DNA of 64,000 nucleotides from Streptantibioticus_C sp963761325. Lineage in GTDB: Bacteria > Actinomycetota > Actinomycetes > Streptomycetales > Streptomycetaceae. The notes under the pieces are model-generated. The model searched no databases. It worked only from the letters and a program-made list of their open reading frames with translations, and was not told the DNA's origin. Below, piece by piece: positions 50,744 to 59,390 of this stretch. How positions within the stretch are numbered: the first letter of the stretch is position 1; each line of letters begins with the position of its first letter. Both the position numbers and the translations under genes were made by a program. The DNA is taken from the NCBI GenBank assembly GCA_963761325.1, contig CAVXGZ010000002.1:1-64000 (forward strand), in the 5' to 3' direction.

Positions 50744-51885
50744 AGATCGTCAGGGTCGAGACCTTCCTGGTGCCGCCGCGCTGGCTGTTCTGCCGGATCG
50801 AGACCGACGAGGGGACGGTCGGCTGGGGCGAGCCGGTGGTCGAGGGGCGTGCCGAGGTGGTGCGCGCCGCGGTGGACGTGCTCGCCGAGTACCTGATCGG
50901 CCAGGACCCGCTGCGCATCCAGGACCACTGGCAGGTGCTGTCCAAGGGCGGCTTCTACCGTGACGGCCCGGTGCTCGGCAGCGCCGTCGCCGGCATCGAC
51001 CAGGCCCTGTGGGACATCGCAGGCAAGACCTACGGCGCGCCCGTCCACGCCCTGCTCGGCGGCCCGGTGCGCGACCGGGTCCGGGTCTACGCCTGGGTCG
51101 GCGGGGACAAGCCGGCCGAACTCGCCGACGCGATAGCCGCGCAGGTGGAGGCCGGGTTCACCGCGGTGAAGATGAACGCCAGCGGCATCACCTCGCCGAT
51201 CGCCACGTCCGCGGAGGTCGACGCGATCATCGAGCGCGCGGCGGTGGCCCGCGAGGCGCTCGGCCCCGGCCGGGACGTCGCCATCGACTGCCACGGCCGG
51301 TTCACCCCGGCCACCGCCCGACGGGTGCTGCCCGAACTCGCCCCGTTCCGGCCGCTGTTCGTGGAGGAACCCGTCCTGCCCGAGCACCAGCACGCGCTCG
51401 CCTCGCTGACCGCGCTGAGCGCCGTGCCGCTCGCCACCGGAGAGCGCATCTACGGCCGGGCCGGCTTCCTGCCGGTCCTGCAGTCCGGCATCTCGGTGGT
51501 GCAGCCGGACCTCTCGCACGCCGGCGGCATCAGCGAGGTCACCCGGATCGCGACGCTCGCCGACACCTTCGGCGCCCTGCTGGCCCCGCACTGCCCGCTC
51601 GGGCCGATCGCGCTCGCCGCGAGCCTGCAGGTCGGCTTCGCCACACCGAACCTGCTGATCCAGGAGCAGAGCCGCGGCATCCACTACAACAAGGACGCCG
51701 ACCTGCTCTCCTACGTCGTGGACACCGAACCGTTCCGCTTCGTGGACGGCCACGCCGTCCGGACGCAACTGCCGGGGCTCGGCGTCACGGTCGACGAGGA
51801 CGCGGTGCGGGCCGCCGACCGCGCCGGCCACCGCTGGCGCAACCCGGTCTGGCGGCACGACGACGGCTCGCTGGCGGAGTGGTGA
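50740..51885 (+). CDS. dgoD: D-galactonate dehydratase
   Basis: 381 aa from GTG 50740. Enolase superfamily, mandelate racemase subgroup: IETDEGTVGWGEPVVEGRAE capping region, RDGPVLGSAVAGIDQALWDI, metal ligands in VAIDCHGRF, LFVEEPVLPE and LATGERIYGRAGF, and the base His in LLAPHCPLGPIALAA. These closely follow the DgoD pattern. It removes water from D-galactonate to give 2-keto-3-deoxygalactonate. Confidence 0.9.
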   Translation: MKIVRVETFLVPPRWLFCRIETDEGTVGWGEPVVEGRAEVVRAAVDVLAEYLIGQDPLRIQDHWQVLSKGGFYRDGPVLGSAVAGIDQALWDIAGKTYGAPVHALLGGPVRDRVRVYAWVGGDKPAELADAIAAQVEAGFTAVKMNASGITSPIATSAEVDAIIERAAVAREALGPGRDVAIDCHGRFTPATARRVLPELAPFRPLFVEEPVLPEHQHALASLTALSAVPLATGERIYGRAGFLPVLQSGISVVQPDLSHAGGISEVTRIATLADTFGALLAPHCPLGPIALAASLQVGFATPNLLIQEQSRGIHYNKDADLLSYVVDTEPFRFVDGHAVRTQLPGLGVTVDEDAVRAADRAGHRWRNPVWRHDDGSLAEW

Positions 51886-51888
51886 GCC

Positions 51889-52830
51889 GTGCACGGTGAA
51901 GGCCCCGCCCTCCGGGTCCCGCTCGACGCCGAACGCGTCCCGCTCGACGTGCGCGTCGACGCCGAACACGGCGGCCGATGGACCTCGCTGCACGGCGGCG
52001 GCCGCGAATGGCTCTGGCGTCGTGACGAAGCGAGGCGTGAGCGGGTCGCGGTCGGGGACGCCTTCGCGGACGCGGGCGGCCTGGAGGAGTGCGTCCCGAC
52101 GGTGCGCGGGAGACCCGACCACGGCGATGCGTGGAGCCGCGCCTGGACCGCTGTCGACGAGGCGGCGGGCGAACACGCCGTGCGCTGCGCCGACTTCGAG
52201 CTGACCCGGCGCGTCCGCGTACACCAGGGCGCGGTCGTCGCCGACTACCGGCTCGCCGCCGCGCCGGGATACCGCTTCGTGTGGGCCGGCCACGCGCTGC
52301 TCGACGTGAGCCCGCGTGCCACCCTGCGGCTCGATCAGGACGTGAGGGTACGCCTGTTCCCCGAGGCGGCGGCCTGGCTGGCAGACCCCTGGCCGCCGGG
52401 CGAGCCCTGGATCGAAGGGAACTGGCCCGAGCCGCACGGGCTGCGGCTGAGCGGTCTGGGCCCGGACGACGGCACCGCCGTCGGCGCGGTCGCGTACCGG
52501 GCCCGCCCGCCGGGGGCACCGTTCGCCACGAGCGCCTCGGCGCTCGTCGTGGACGGAACCGGCCTGCTGCGCATGGACGTCGAGGCCGACGCGCAACCCG
52601 CCTCCGTCGCCGTCTGGCGCAACCTGGCCGGATTCCCGCAGCCCGGCCCGTATCGCAGCATCGGCGTGGAACCGATGCTCGGACGCGTCTTCGACCTCGC
52701 CGACGCCCGCGACGGGGACTGCGCCGTCGTCCCGGCGAACGGCGAAGCGCACTGGCGGATGACGATCACCTCCTACCGCCGGACGAAAGGAACGAACCGA
52801 ACCCATGGATCTGCTCGCCCTGCTGCGTGA
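51889..52830 (+). CDS. Aldose 1-epimerase-like protein
   Basis: 313 aa from GTG 51889. Beta-sandwich mutarotase-like sequence: VDAEHGGRWTSLHGGGREWL at the N-terminus, ECVPTVRG and FVWAGHALLDVSPRATLRLD (a likely active-site His), with the usual C-terminal acidic residue hard to place. It interconverts sugar anomers so the dehydrogenase receives its preferred form. Its 3' end runs 26 nt over the start of the aldolase. Confidence 0.72.
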   Translation: MHGEGPALRVPLDAERVPLDVRVDAEHGGRWTSLHGGGREWLWRRDEARRERVAVGDAFADAGGLEECVPTVRGRPDHGDAWSRAWTAVDEAAGEHAVRCADFELTRRVRVHQGAVVADYRLAAAPGYRFVWAGHALLDVSPRATLRLDQDVRVRLFPEAAAWLADPWPPGEPWIEGNWPEPHGLRLSGLGPDDGTAVGAVAYRARPPGAPFATSASALVVDGTGLLRMDVEADAQPASVAVWRNLAGFPQPGPYRSIGVEPMLGRVFDLADARDGDCAVVPANGEAHWRMTITSYRRTKGTNRTHGSARPAA

Positions 52831-53437
52831 GCGGCGACTGCTGGCCATCGTGCGCGGCGGTCGCGCCGAAGCGGTGTTCGAGACCGTGCTCACCCTCGCC
52901 CGTGAAGGCGTCGGCCTGATCGAGGTCTCCCTCACCTCGGACCGGGCGCTCGACGTGATCGCCCGCGCGCGCGGCGAGTTGGGACCCGGGAGCGTGCTCG
53001 GCGCGGGAACGGTCCGCACCGCCGGCGAGGCGCGCGACGTCCACGCCGCCGGCGCCGACTTCGTCGTGACGCCGGGCCTCGGCGACGCGGTCCGGGAGGC
53101 GGGCCGCCTCGCCATGCCGACGCTCGCCGGCGCCCTGACACCGTCGGAGGTCATCGCGGCCCGGGCCGCCGGAGCGGACGCGGTCAAGCTCTTCCCCGCC
53201 TCGGCACTCGGCGGTCCGGACTACCTGCGCGCACTGCGGGCCCCCTTTCCCGACGTGCCCTTCGTCCCGGTGGGAGGCGTGGACGAGCGGTCGGGCCGCC
53301 GGTACCTGGAGTACGGCGCCATCGGCATCGGTGTCGGCAGCCCGCTGATCGGCGACGCGGCGGACGGCGGCGACCAGGACGCGCTGCGCGAGAGGGTCCG
53401 GGCGTTCCGGCGCGTCGCCGAGGAGGCCGGCCGATGA
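52805..53437 (+). CDS. dgoA: 2-Dehydro-3-deoxy-6-phosphogalactonate aldolase
   Basis: 210 aa, ATG 52805. KDPG/KDPGal aldolase fold: LLAIVRGGRAEAVFE, IEVSLTSDRALD (catalytic Glu), GAGTVRTAGEARD, VTPGLGDAV and the Schiff-base Lys in GADAVKLFPAS (about 126), then VPVGGVDE. It cleaves KDPGal to pyruvate and glyceraldehyde 3-phosphate, the last step of the De Ley-Doudoroff pathway. The PfkB kinase two genes on makes the substrate. KDPG itself is an alternative substrate. Confidence 0.88.
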   Translation: MDLLALLRERRLLAIVRGGRAEAVFETVLTLAREGVGLIEVSLTSDRALDVIARARGELGPGSVLGAGTVRTAGEARDVHAAGADFVVTPGLGDAVREAGRLAMPTLAGALTPSEVIAARAAGADAVKLFPASALGGPDYLRALRAPFPDVPFVPVGGVDERSGRRYLEYGAIGIGVGSPLIGDAADGGDQDALRERVRAFRRVAEEAGR

Positions 53438-54411
53438 GCGCACCGGACCCGGCCGCGCCCCACGAGAGCCCGGTCCCACGCTGGAGCGACCGGCTCGAAC
53501 TCGGCGAAGGCGCCCGCTGGGTGGACGGCCGGCTCGTCCTCGTCGACATCCTCACCGGGCGCCTGCTCGCGGGCGACGGCGGCGGTGGGAGCGACGGGCC
53601 GCTGGACGTGCTGGCCGAACTGTCCGTCCCGCTGGGCGCGGTCGCCCCCGTCACCGGGGCGCCCGGGGTGTGGATCGCCGCCGCCGGGACGGGCGTCTGT
53701 GTGCTGACGCGTGCCGGGGACGTCGCGTGGCTGGGCCACGTCGAGCACGATGCGCGCACTCCGATGCGCGTGAACGACGCGGTCGCGGACGCCCACGGTC
53801 GCCTGTGGTTCGGCACGATGGCCTACGACGCGGCCGAAGGCGCCGGCTCGCTCTACCGGGTGGAGCGCGACGGGTCGATCGGGCGGGTCCTCGGCGGCGT
53901 CACGATCCCGAACGGCCCGGCGTTCCGCGCGGACGGCGGCGTCATGTACCTCGCCGACAGCGCGCGCGGCTCGGTGCACCGCTACCGGGTCGACGCGGAG
54001 TCCGGGCAGCTGAGCGCGCCCTCGCTCTTCGCGGACTTCACGGACCTCGACGGCGGGCCGGACGGGATGACCGTGGACGCGGAAGGCGGGGTGTGGATCG
54101 CGAACTGGGGCGGGGCGGCCGTGCGCCGCTACACGCCCGACGGAGAGCCCGACCGCGTCGTCGGACTGCCCGCGCTCCAGCCCACCAGCGTCTGCCTCGG
54201 CGGTGACGACGGGCGCCTGCTGCACGTCACCACCGCCACGCACGGCATGAACCCGCCGGGCCCGGACGACGGCGCGGTCTTCACCGTTCCCGTCGACGTC
54301 CCCGGATTCGCGGCCGCGGGCTTTCGCGCCGAAGCGCGAGCGGCGGCCGTCGTCGACCGGCTGCGGCACCCGGAGCACACCGGCCACGACCGAGAGGGGG
54401 CCGAGCGATGA
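53434..54411 (+). CDS. SMP-30/gluconolactonase-family lactonase
   Basis: 325 aa, ATGA overlap with the aldolase. Six-bladed propeller typical of SMP-30 lactonases: RLELGEGARWVDGRLVLVDI (metal Glu), RTPMRVNDAVADAHGRLWFG (Asn/Asp ligands), TIPNGPAF and DGGPDGMTVDAEGGVWIANW. It opens the galactono-lactone made by the dehydrogenase to galactonate. Confidence 0.87.
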   Translation: MSAPDPAAPHESPVPRWSDRLELGEGARWVDGRLVLVDILTGRLLAGDGGGGSDGPLDVLAELSVPLGAVAPVTGAPGVWIAAAGTGVCVLTRAGDVAWLGHVEHDARTPMRVNDAVADAHGRLWFGTMAYDAAEGAGSLYRVERDGSIGRVLGGVTIPNGPAFRADGGVMYLADSARGSVHRYRVDAESGQLSAPSLFADFTDLDGGPDGMTVDAEGGVWIANWGGAAVRRYTPDGEPDRVVGLPALQPTSVCLGGDDGRLLHVTTATHGMNPPGPDDGAVFTVPVDVPGFAAAGFRAEARAAAVVDRLRHPEHTGHDREGAER

Positions 54412-55412
54412 GCGATCCGCTCTGGCGGCCGCGGCCGCGGGCCGGGCGGCACGCCGTCGCGTGTGTCGGCGAGACGATGGTGTCGTTCGTCCCGGCCGGC
54501 CGCGCCGCGCTGGAGACGGCCACGAGCGTCGAACTCGACGTGGCCGGCGCCGAGTCGAACGTCGCGATGTACCTGGCCGACCACGGCGTGGACGCCCGGT
54601 GGATCTCACGGCTCGGGGACGACGCGTTCGGCAGGCGCGTGCTCGACAGGGTGCGCGCGAGCGGGGTCGACGTGTCCGGGGTGCGTACCGATCCGGAGCG
54701 GCCGACCGGGCTGCTGTTCAAGGATCCCGGAGCGCCCGGCGGCGCCACCGCCGTCACCTACCGCAGGGAGGGTTCCGCCGCCTCTGCCATGGGACCCGAA
54801 TTGCTTGAGGACGAGGCGGCACGCACCGCCGGCGTCTGGCACCTCACCGGGATCACGCCCGCGCTCTCCGAGGGATGCCGCGCTCTGGTCGAGTCCGCGC
54901 TCGGCGCCGGCCGCACGCGGCACCAGTCCGGCGGGGACGGCCCGGCCGTCAGCTTCGACGTGAACTACCGGCCCGCCCTCTGGCGCGGCCGCGACCCCGG
55001 TGACCTGCTGCACCGGCTGGCGCAGGCCGCCGACATCGTCTTCGTCGGACTGGACGAGGCGCAGGCGTTGTGGGGCGGTCGACTGGCCGACGCGCGGGAC
55101 GTGCGGACCCTTCTGCCCGGACCGCGCGTGCTGGTGGTCAAGGACGGCGGCACGGCGGCCACGGCGTTCTGCGGGCGGGCCCGGGTGGTCGAGCCCGCGC
55201 CGCACGTCGATGTCGTCGAACCGGTCGGCGCGGGCGACGCGTTCGCGGCCGGATTCCTCGCCGCCCTGCTCCGGGGCCGACCCGCCCGGCACTGTCTGCG
55301 CTCCGGCCACCTCACCGCGGCGGCGGCCCTGTCCGTCACCGGCGACCACGGCCCCCTTCCGGCACCGGAGGCCTTCGCCGAGCCGGGCCGGCCCCGCGGC
55401 ACGGTGATCTGA
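54408..55412 (+). CDS. PfkB-family kinase, probable 2-keto-3-deoxygalactonate kinase
   Basis: 334 aa, ATGA overlap. Ribokinase fold: CVGETMVSFVP, DVAGAESNVAMYLADHG, the KDG-kinase-like GLLFKDPG, SFDVNYRPALW and the anion hole/base VEPVGAGDAFAAGFLAALL (Asp). KDG/KDGal kinases carry the same FDxNYRPxLW element. It phosphorylates KDGal at C6 for the aldolase. Last gene of the operon; convergent with the GH27 gene 28 bp away. Confidence 0.86.
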   Translation: MSDPLWRPRPRAGRHAVACVGETMVSFVPAGRAALETATSVELDVAGAESNVAMYLADHGVDARWISRLGDDAFGRRVLDRVRASGVDVSGVRTDPERPTGLLFKDPGAPGGATAVTYRREGSAASAMGPELLEDEAARTAGVWHLTGITPALSEGCRALVESALGAGRTRHQSGGDGPAVSFDVNYRPALWRGRDPGDLLHRLAQAADIVFVGLDEAQALWGGRLADARDVRTLLPGPRVLVVKDGGTAATAFCGRARVVEPAPHVDVVEPVGAGDAFAAGFLAALLRGRPARHCLRSGHLTAAAALSVTGDHGPLPAPEAFAEPGRPRGTVI

Positions 55413-55439
55413 GGGCGCGGGGCCGGCGGCGCGGGGACG

Positions 55440-57707
55440 CTACGGGGTGGTGGTGAAGTCGTCGAAGTCGACCTCTCCGGTGGTGCCCGGGGCGTGCGAG
55501 GTGGCGGTGAGCCCGACGTCCTGGGTGGCCGCGGCCGTCGGGAGGGTGACGGTGCCGACGAGGTGCCAGGTGGTGTCGTCGGTGGAGTAGTAGCCGCTGT
55601 AGGTGGTGCCGTCGCGGACCAGCTTCAGCCACGAGGGGTAGGCGGCCGTGCCCGTCGAGTCCTGCGAGTCGAGCTGTCCGTCACCGTTGGCGTCCCAGTC
55701 GAGGAGATAGCCGTTGCCGGGGGTCTCGACCAGCGCGAGGTATCCGGGTGAGGTGCCGGACCGGGTGATGTCGTTGCGGACCATGATGCCGGCCTTCGCC
55801 CAGACGTCGGTGTCCGCCTGGGAGTCGATCTTCACGGTGGTCGTGGAACCGTCGTGCTCGGCCCCCGGCAGGTAGATCGCGCCGTACTCGTTGGTGGCGT
55901 TGTACAGGTCCGCCCCCTGGGCCTGGATGCCGAGCCGGGTGCCGGACTGGCTGAACTCGGCCTGGGTCGAGGCGAACGTGCGGTACGGAGCCGTCACCGG
56001 GTGGTTGACGGTGATCGTGTCGCCGACCGCCAGCCGTGTGGCGCCGTGCGACCGGTAGCGGTAGGTGCCGGACGCCCGGAAGGCGCTGGAGGCGAAGAGG
56101 TCGGCGGACGGCGTGAGGGTGACGGTGTAGGTGGCGCGCAGCGTGCCGCCGCCCTCGATCTTCCGCGCCCGGGTCGGGGAACCGGTGGTGATCTTCGTGC
56201 CGGCCGGCCCGGTGAGGGTGAGGCCGGCGTCGGTGACCGGCCGCGATCCGTTGTCGGACAGCACCTCGGTGACGGTGCGTGTGGTGCTGTCGCTCGCCGC
56301 CGGCGCCCAGTCCAGCGCCAGCGAGACGTCGGGGGCGGCGCCCCGCACCGCGTGCCGGGCGGCGTGGACGCGGTACAGGACCACTCCGTGCGGCGGGACG
56401 TCGGCGGCGATCCGGCCCGCCGACTCGGTCTCCCGGTGGTTCCACAGATCCCGCAGGGCGTAGTCGCCGGCCGCCGGCAGGCCCAGCGCGGCGGCGGTGG
56501 TCGCGACCTCCCGAGGAGCCGAGCCGGTGTTGAACAGGCCGACGACGGCGTCGCCGTCGCGCTCGGTCTTGGCGAACACCTGGGAGTCGGCGTCCGCGGA
56601 GATCCGCTCGGCGTCGATGCCGTCCTGGTCGATCGCCAGGACGTCGGTGTTCTTCAGCATGGCGAGGTCGGCCGGGTCGAGGTGGGTCAGGTCGGTGCCG
56701 AGGATCAGCGGTGAGGCGGCCAGCGACCACAGGCTCATCTGCGTCCTGCGTTCATCCGGCGTCAGGCCGTCGTCGCTGCCGTTGCCGATCTCCAGGGAGT
56801 CGTAGTCGTTGTAGCCGCCCGGACCCCCGTAGGGCGCCCAGTCGGCGACCTGGTCGAAGCGGGACGTCAGCGAGGACCAGGTGGTCAGCGGGTAACTGCT
56901 GCCGTTCGGCCCGCAGTAGCACTCGATGTCCCCGCCGGTGCGCCAGCCGTCGGACAACCGCTTCCAGGTGGCCGCGTTCTTGATGTCCAGGCTGTTGGAC
57001 AGCTCCAGGTGGATCGGGCGTCCGGTCTGCCTCAGCGCCCGCGACCACGCCCGCACGTCGGCGACGTCCGGCGTGCCGACGCCGTCGATCTTCAGGTAGT
57101 CGACGCCCCAGCCGGCGAACTGGTCGGCCCAGGAGTCGACGAACTGCTGGGCGCCGGGCTTGGCGTAGTCGATGCCCACCATGCCACCGCAGTTGTAGTT
57201 CTGCTCGGTGGTCTTGGTGGCGATGTCGGCCGCGTGGTAACTCGTGCCCTCGATGGCGGTGTTCTCCGCGACCGCCTGCCGGGAGATGCCGGGCGTGACG
57301 TAGAGGCCGAACTTCAGGCCGAGCGAGTGCACGTAGTCGGCCACGACCTGGACGCCGTTCTCGCCGCCGCTGGGCGGGAACTTCGCCGGGTCGGTCACCC
57401 AGCGGCCGTACCGGTCGACGTTCGGCCCCTGGCTTCCCGGGCACTCGTACCAGAAGTCGTCGACGTTGGCGTAGACGAACCCGTCCTTCGCCAGTCCGCT
57501 GTCCTTGAGGGCCTTCGCCTGCGCCTCGATCTTCCGCGCGGTCGGGTCGCGCCGGACGAAGCTCCAACTGCTCCACCCCAGCGCGGGCTTGGCGCCGACG
57601 CCGTTGTTCTCGGCGTGCGCCGTCTGACCGCTCGTCACGGCGATTCCGGTGGAGAGCAGCAGCGCTCCGGTGAACGCGGCCAGCACACCGCGGATCGGTT
57701 TCCTCAT
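55440..57707 (-). CDS. Secreted GH27 alpha-galactosidase with NEW3 and ConA-like domains
   Basis: 755 aa, ATG 57707. Signal peptide RGVLAAFTGALLLSTGIAVT... ending AHAEN. GH27 barrel from PALGWSSWSFV; nucleophile Asp208 in GVDYLKIDGVG; acid/base in SDGWRTGGDIE. Beyond the barrel come an NPCBM-associated NEW3 beta domain (about 460-570, DNGSRPVTDAGLTLTGPAG) and a DUF1349/ConA-like domain (about 590-755, KAGIMVRNDITRSGTSPGYL) likely to hold polysaccharide. It differs in architecture from the 41563 enzyme, so the two probably attack different galactans or galactomannans. Confidence 0.9.
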   Translation of the reverse strand: MRKPIRGVLAAFTGALLLSTGIAVTSGQTAHAENNGVGAKPALGWSSWSFVRRDPTARKIEAQAKALKDSGLAKDGFVYANVDDFWYECPGSQGPNVDRYGRWVTDPAKFPPSGGENGVQVVADYVHSLGLKFGLYVTPGISRQAVAENTAIEGTSYHAADIATKTTEQNYNCGGMVGIDYAKPGAQQFVDSWADQFAGWGVDYLKIDGVGTPDVADVRAWSRALRQTGRPIHLELSNSLDIKNAATWKRLSDGWRTGGDIECYCGPNGSSYPLTTWSSLTSRFDQVADWAPYGGPGGYNDYDSLEIGNGSDDGLTPDERRTQMSLWSLAASPLILGTDLTHLDPADLAMLKNTDVLAIDQDGIDAERISADADSQVFAKTERDGDAVVGLFNTGSAPREVATTAAALGLPAAGDYALRDLWNHRETESAGRIAADVPPHGVVLYRVHAARHAVRGAAPDVSLALDWAPAASDSTTRTVTEVLSDNGSRPVTDAGLTLTGPAGTKITTGSPTRARKIEGGGTLRATYTVTLTPSADLFASSAFRASGTYRYRSHGATRLAVGDTITVNHPVTAPYRTFASTQAEFSQSGTRLGIQAQGADLYNATNEYGAIYLPGAEHDGSTTTVKIDSQADTDVWAKAGIMVRNDITRSGTSPGYLALVETPGNGYLLDWDANGDGQLDSQDSTGTAAYPSWLKLVRDGTTYSGYYSTDDTTWHLVGTVTLPTAAATQDVGLTATSHAPGTTGEVDFDDFTTTP

Positions 57708-58115
57708 GGGGTTTCTTCCTCCATCGCAGCGCGCCGACGAGCGCGGCAGCCTGGTGCCGGACGGTCGAGGACCCCGCTGGGAGCCACCTGGAAGGCGCCC
57801 GGGCCGCCCGAGCCCGCTCCGCCCGCGACCGGGCCGGCTGTGGAACCGGACCGTCGTACGGGGACACCTGCCTGACCGAACAGAAAGTACTCAACAACCC
57901 CACGTTGTGGGCCGCTAAGCGAACGCAATCAAACGTTAACCATCAGATAGCACCAATGACCATAGCCATGTCAAGCCTCTCCACCAACCCCGACGACCCG
58001 GTCCGGCGGTCGCACCCACCCGGACTCCCCGAAGAGCCGATCGCACGGCCGCGCCGGGGCGGGGCATACTCAGCCCTGCGGGCGCACGGGTACCCGCAGG
58101 TGGCGGGAGGTCGCG
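57708..58115. other. Divergent region between GH27 and LacI genes
   Basis: 408 bp with A/T-rich DNA at 57870-57975, unusual for this window. It holds the leftward promoter annotated separately, plus an AACGTT core in CAATCAAACGTTAACC (57926-57941) that resembles a LacI-type operator overlapping the leftward transcription start. No gene seen. The LacI promoter itself is not identifiable. Confidence 0.5.
57945..57974 (-). promoter_or_regulatory. Promoter of the secreted GH27 gene
   Basis: On the minus strand TTGACA (57974-57969), 18 nt, CTATCT (57950-57945). The start would be near 57938, inside the AACGTT element, leaving a leader of about 230 nt. The consensus -35 and the element immediately downstream fit LacI-type repression by the divergent regulator. 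Confidence 0.6.
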
Positions 58116-59120
58116 ATGGTGTCGTCGTCGGGGACGGAACCCCGGAGGGTCACGATCCATGACGTGGCCCGATCCGCCGGGGTGTCCCGGCAGACCGTGT
58201 CGCGGGCGCTGAACGACAAGGACGAGATCGAGGACTCCACCAAGCAGCGTGTGCTCGACGCCGCCCGCGAACTCGGCTACCGGCCGAGCCGGTTCGCCCG
58301 CGGCCTGGTCCGGCAGGACACCACCACCATCGGGCTGGTGATCCCGGACCTGCTCAACCCGTTCTTCACCGAGGTCGCCGCGGCGGCGCTGGAGGCGGCC
58401 CGGGCCCGCGGCTGGCACGTCGTCGTGTACGACACCGCGGACAGCGCCGAGGAGGAACTCGGCACGCTCCAGGTCATCGGCTCGCAGGTGGACGCGGTCG
58501 TCGGCTACTTCAGCTGCTCGGAGGACGAACTCGACCTGTTCACCCGCGGCATCCCGGTGGTGCTGATCGGCCGTGAGAGCCACGCGGCGCGCTTCAGCTC
58601 GATCCAGATCGACGGCGAGGACGGCGTCCACGCCGCTGTCGCGTACCTGGTCGGGGAGGGCCACACCCGGATCGGCATGCTCGACCACGCCGGCCGCGCC
58701 GAGCCGAGCGTGCGGCGCGCGTGGTTCACCGCGGCCGCCGCGGAGTTCGGGATCGACGCCGGCATGGTGGTCGGAGCGCACCAGTCGGCGGACGGCGGCG
58801 GAGCGGCGCTCAAGACCCTGCTGGCCGCTCACCCGGATGTCACCGCGCTGTTCACCTTCAACGACATCATCGCGATCGGCGCTCTGCGCGAGGCGCGCAG
58901 ATCGGGCAGGAGCGTCCCGCGGGACCTCGCCGTGATCGGCTTCGACGGCCTGCGGCTCGGCGCGCTCGTCGAGCCGCCGCTGTCCAGCGTCGCCCTCGAC
59001 ACGCGGAAGCTCGGCGCGTCCGCCGTCGAGCAGGCCGCCCGGCTGCTGACCGGAACGGACCCGCTCGGGCCCGGCGACCTGGTCGTCCGGGCCGAACTGC
59101 GGCTGGCCGGGTCCGCGTAG
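58116..59120 (+). CDS. LacI-family transcriptional regulator
   Basis: 334 aa, ATG 58116. DNA-binding head VTIHDVARSAGVSRQTVSRALNDKDEIE with the hinge LGYRPSRFARGLVRQ. The periplasmic-binding-like effector domain has IGLVIPDLLNPFFTEVAAAA, VVLIGRESHAARFSSIQIDG and FTFNDIIAIGALREARRSGR. It lies between the GH27 gene and the second importer operon; AACGTT-containing candidate sites occur on both sides, so it probably represses both until a galactoside inducer binds. Confidence 0.92.
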   Translation: MVSSSGTEPRRVTIHDVARSAGVSRQTVSRALNDKDEIEDSTKQRVLDAARELGYRPSRFARGLVRQDTTTIGLVIPDLLNPFFTEVAAAALEAARARGWHVVVYDTADSAEEELGTLQVIGSQVDAVVGYFSCSEDELDLFTRGIPVVLIGRESHAARFSSIQIDGEDGVHAAVAYLVGEGHTRIGMLDHAGRAEPSVRRAWFTAAAAEFGIDAGMVVGAHQSADGGGAALKTLLAAHPDVTALFTFNDIIAIGALREARRSGRSVPRDLAVIGFDGLRLGALVEPPLSSVALDTRKLGASAVEQAARLLTGTDPLGPGDLVVRAELRLAGSA

Positions 59121-59150
59121 CCCGCCGGGCTCGCGCACGACGCGAGGTCT

Positions 59151-59179
59151 TGACACCCGACCGCGCCGGAGCGCACACT
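59151..59179 (+). promoter_or_regulatory. Promoter of the second importer operon
   Basis: TTGACA (59151-59156), 17 nt, CACACT (59174-59179), followed after about 18 nt by the operator repeats. The -35 is perfect, the -10 weak. The predicted start near 59186 puts the operators at +10 to +55. Confidence 0.6.
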
Positions 59180-59196
59180 TCCGAACACTTCGCCGG

Positions 59197-59240
59197 TCCC
59201 GTGAACGTTCCCGTGAGCGCTCCCGTGAACGTTCACGGGA
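59197..59240. promoter_or_regulatory. Tandem LacI-type operators with a 20-bp palindrome
   Basis: Three units spaced exactly 12 bp: CCCGTGAACGTTC (59198), CCCGTGAGCGCTC (59210) and CCCGTGAACGTTC (59222). The last extends into TCCCGTGAACGTTCACGGGA (59221-59240), a perfect 20-bp palindrome centred on CG as in LacI-family sites. Spacing of about one helical turn suggests cooperative binding by the regulator encoded just upstream, blocking the promoter at 59151. Confidence 0.75.
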
Positions 59241-59390
59241 GCCGCGCGGCCGTCCCGCTCCGGCCGCGGCGCCCGGCCGGCCGAGCCGACGCCGTCGTGT
59301 TCTGTCCGTTCCGACCAGGGCGCATCCCGCCCGAGGTGCCGCCGTCGACCTGTCCAGCGCCGTCGCTGGTCGTTGTCTGGTAAGGGAAAC

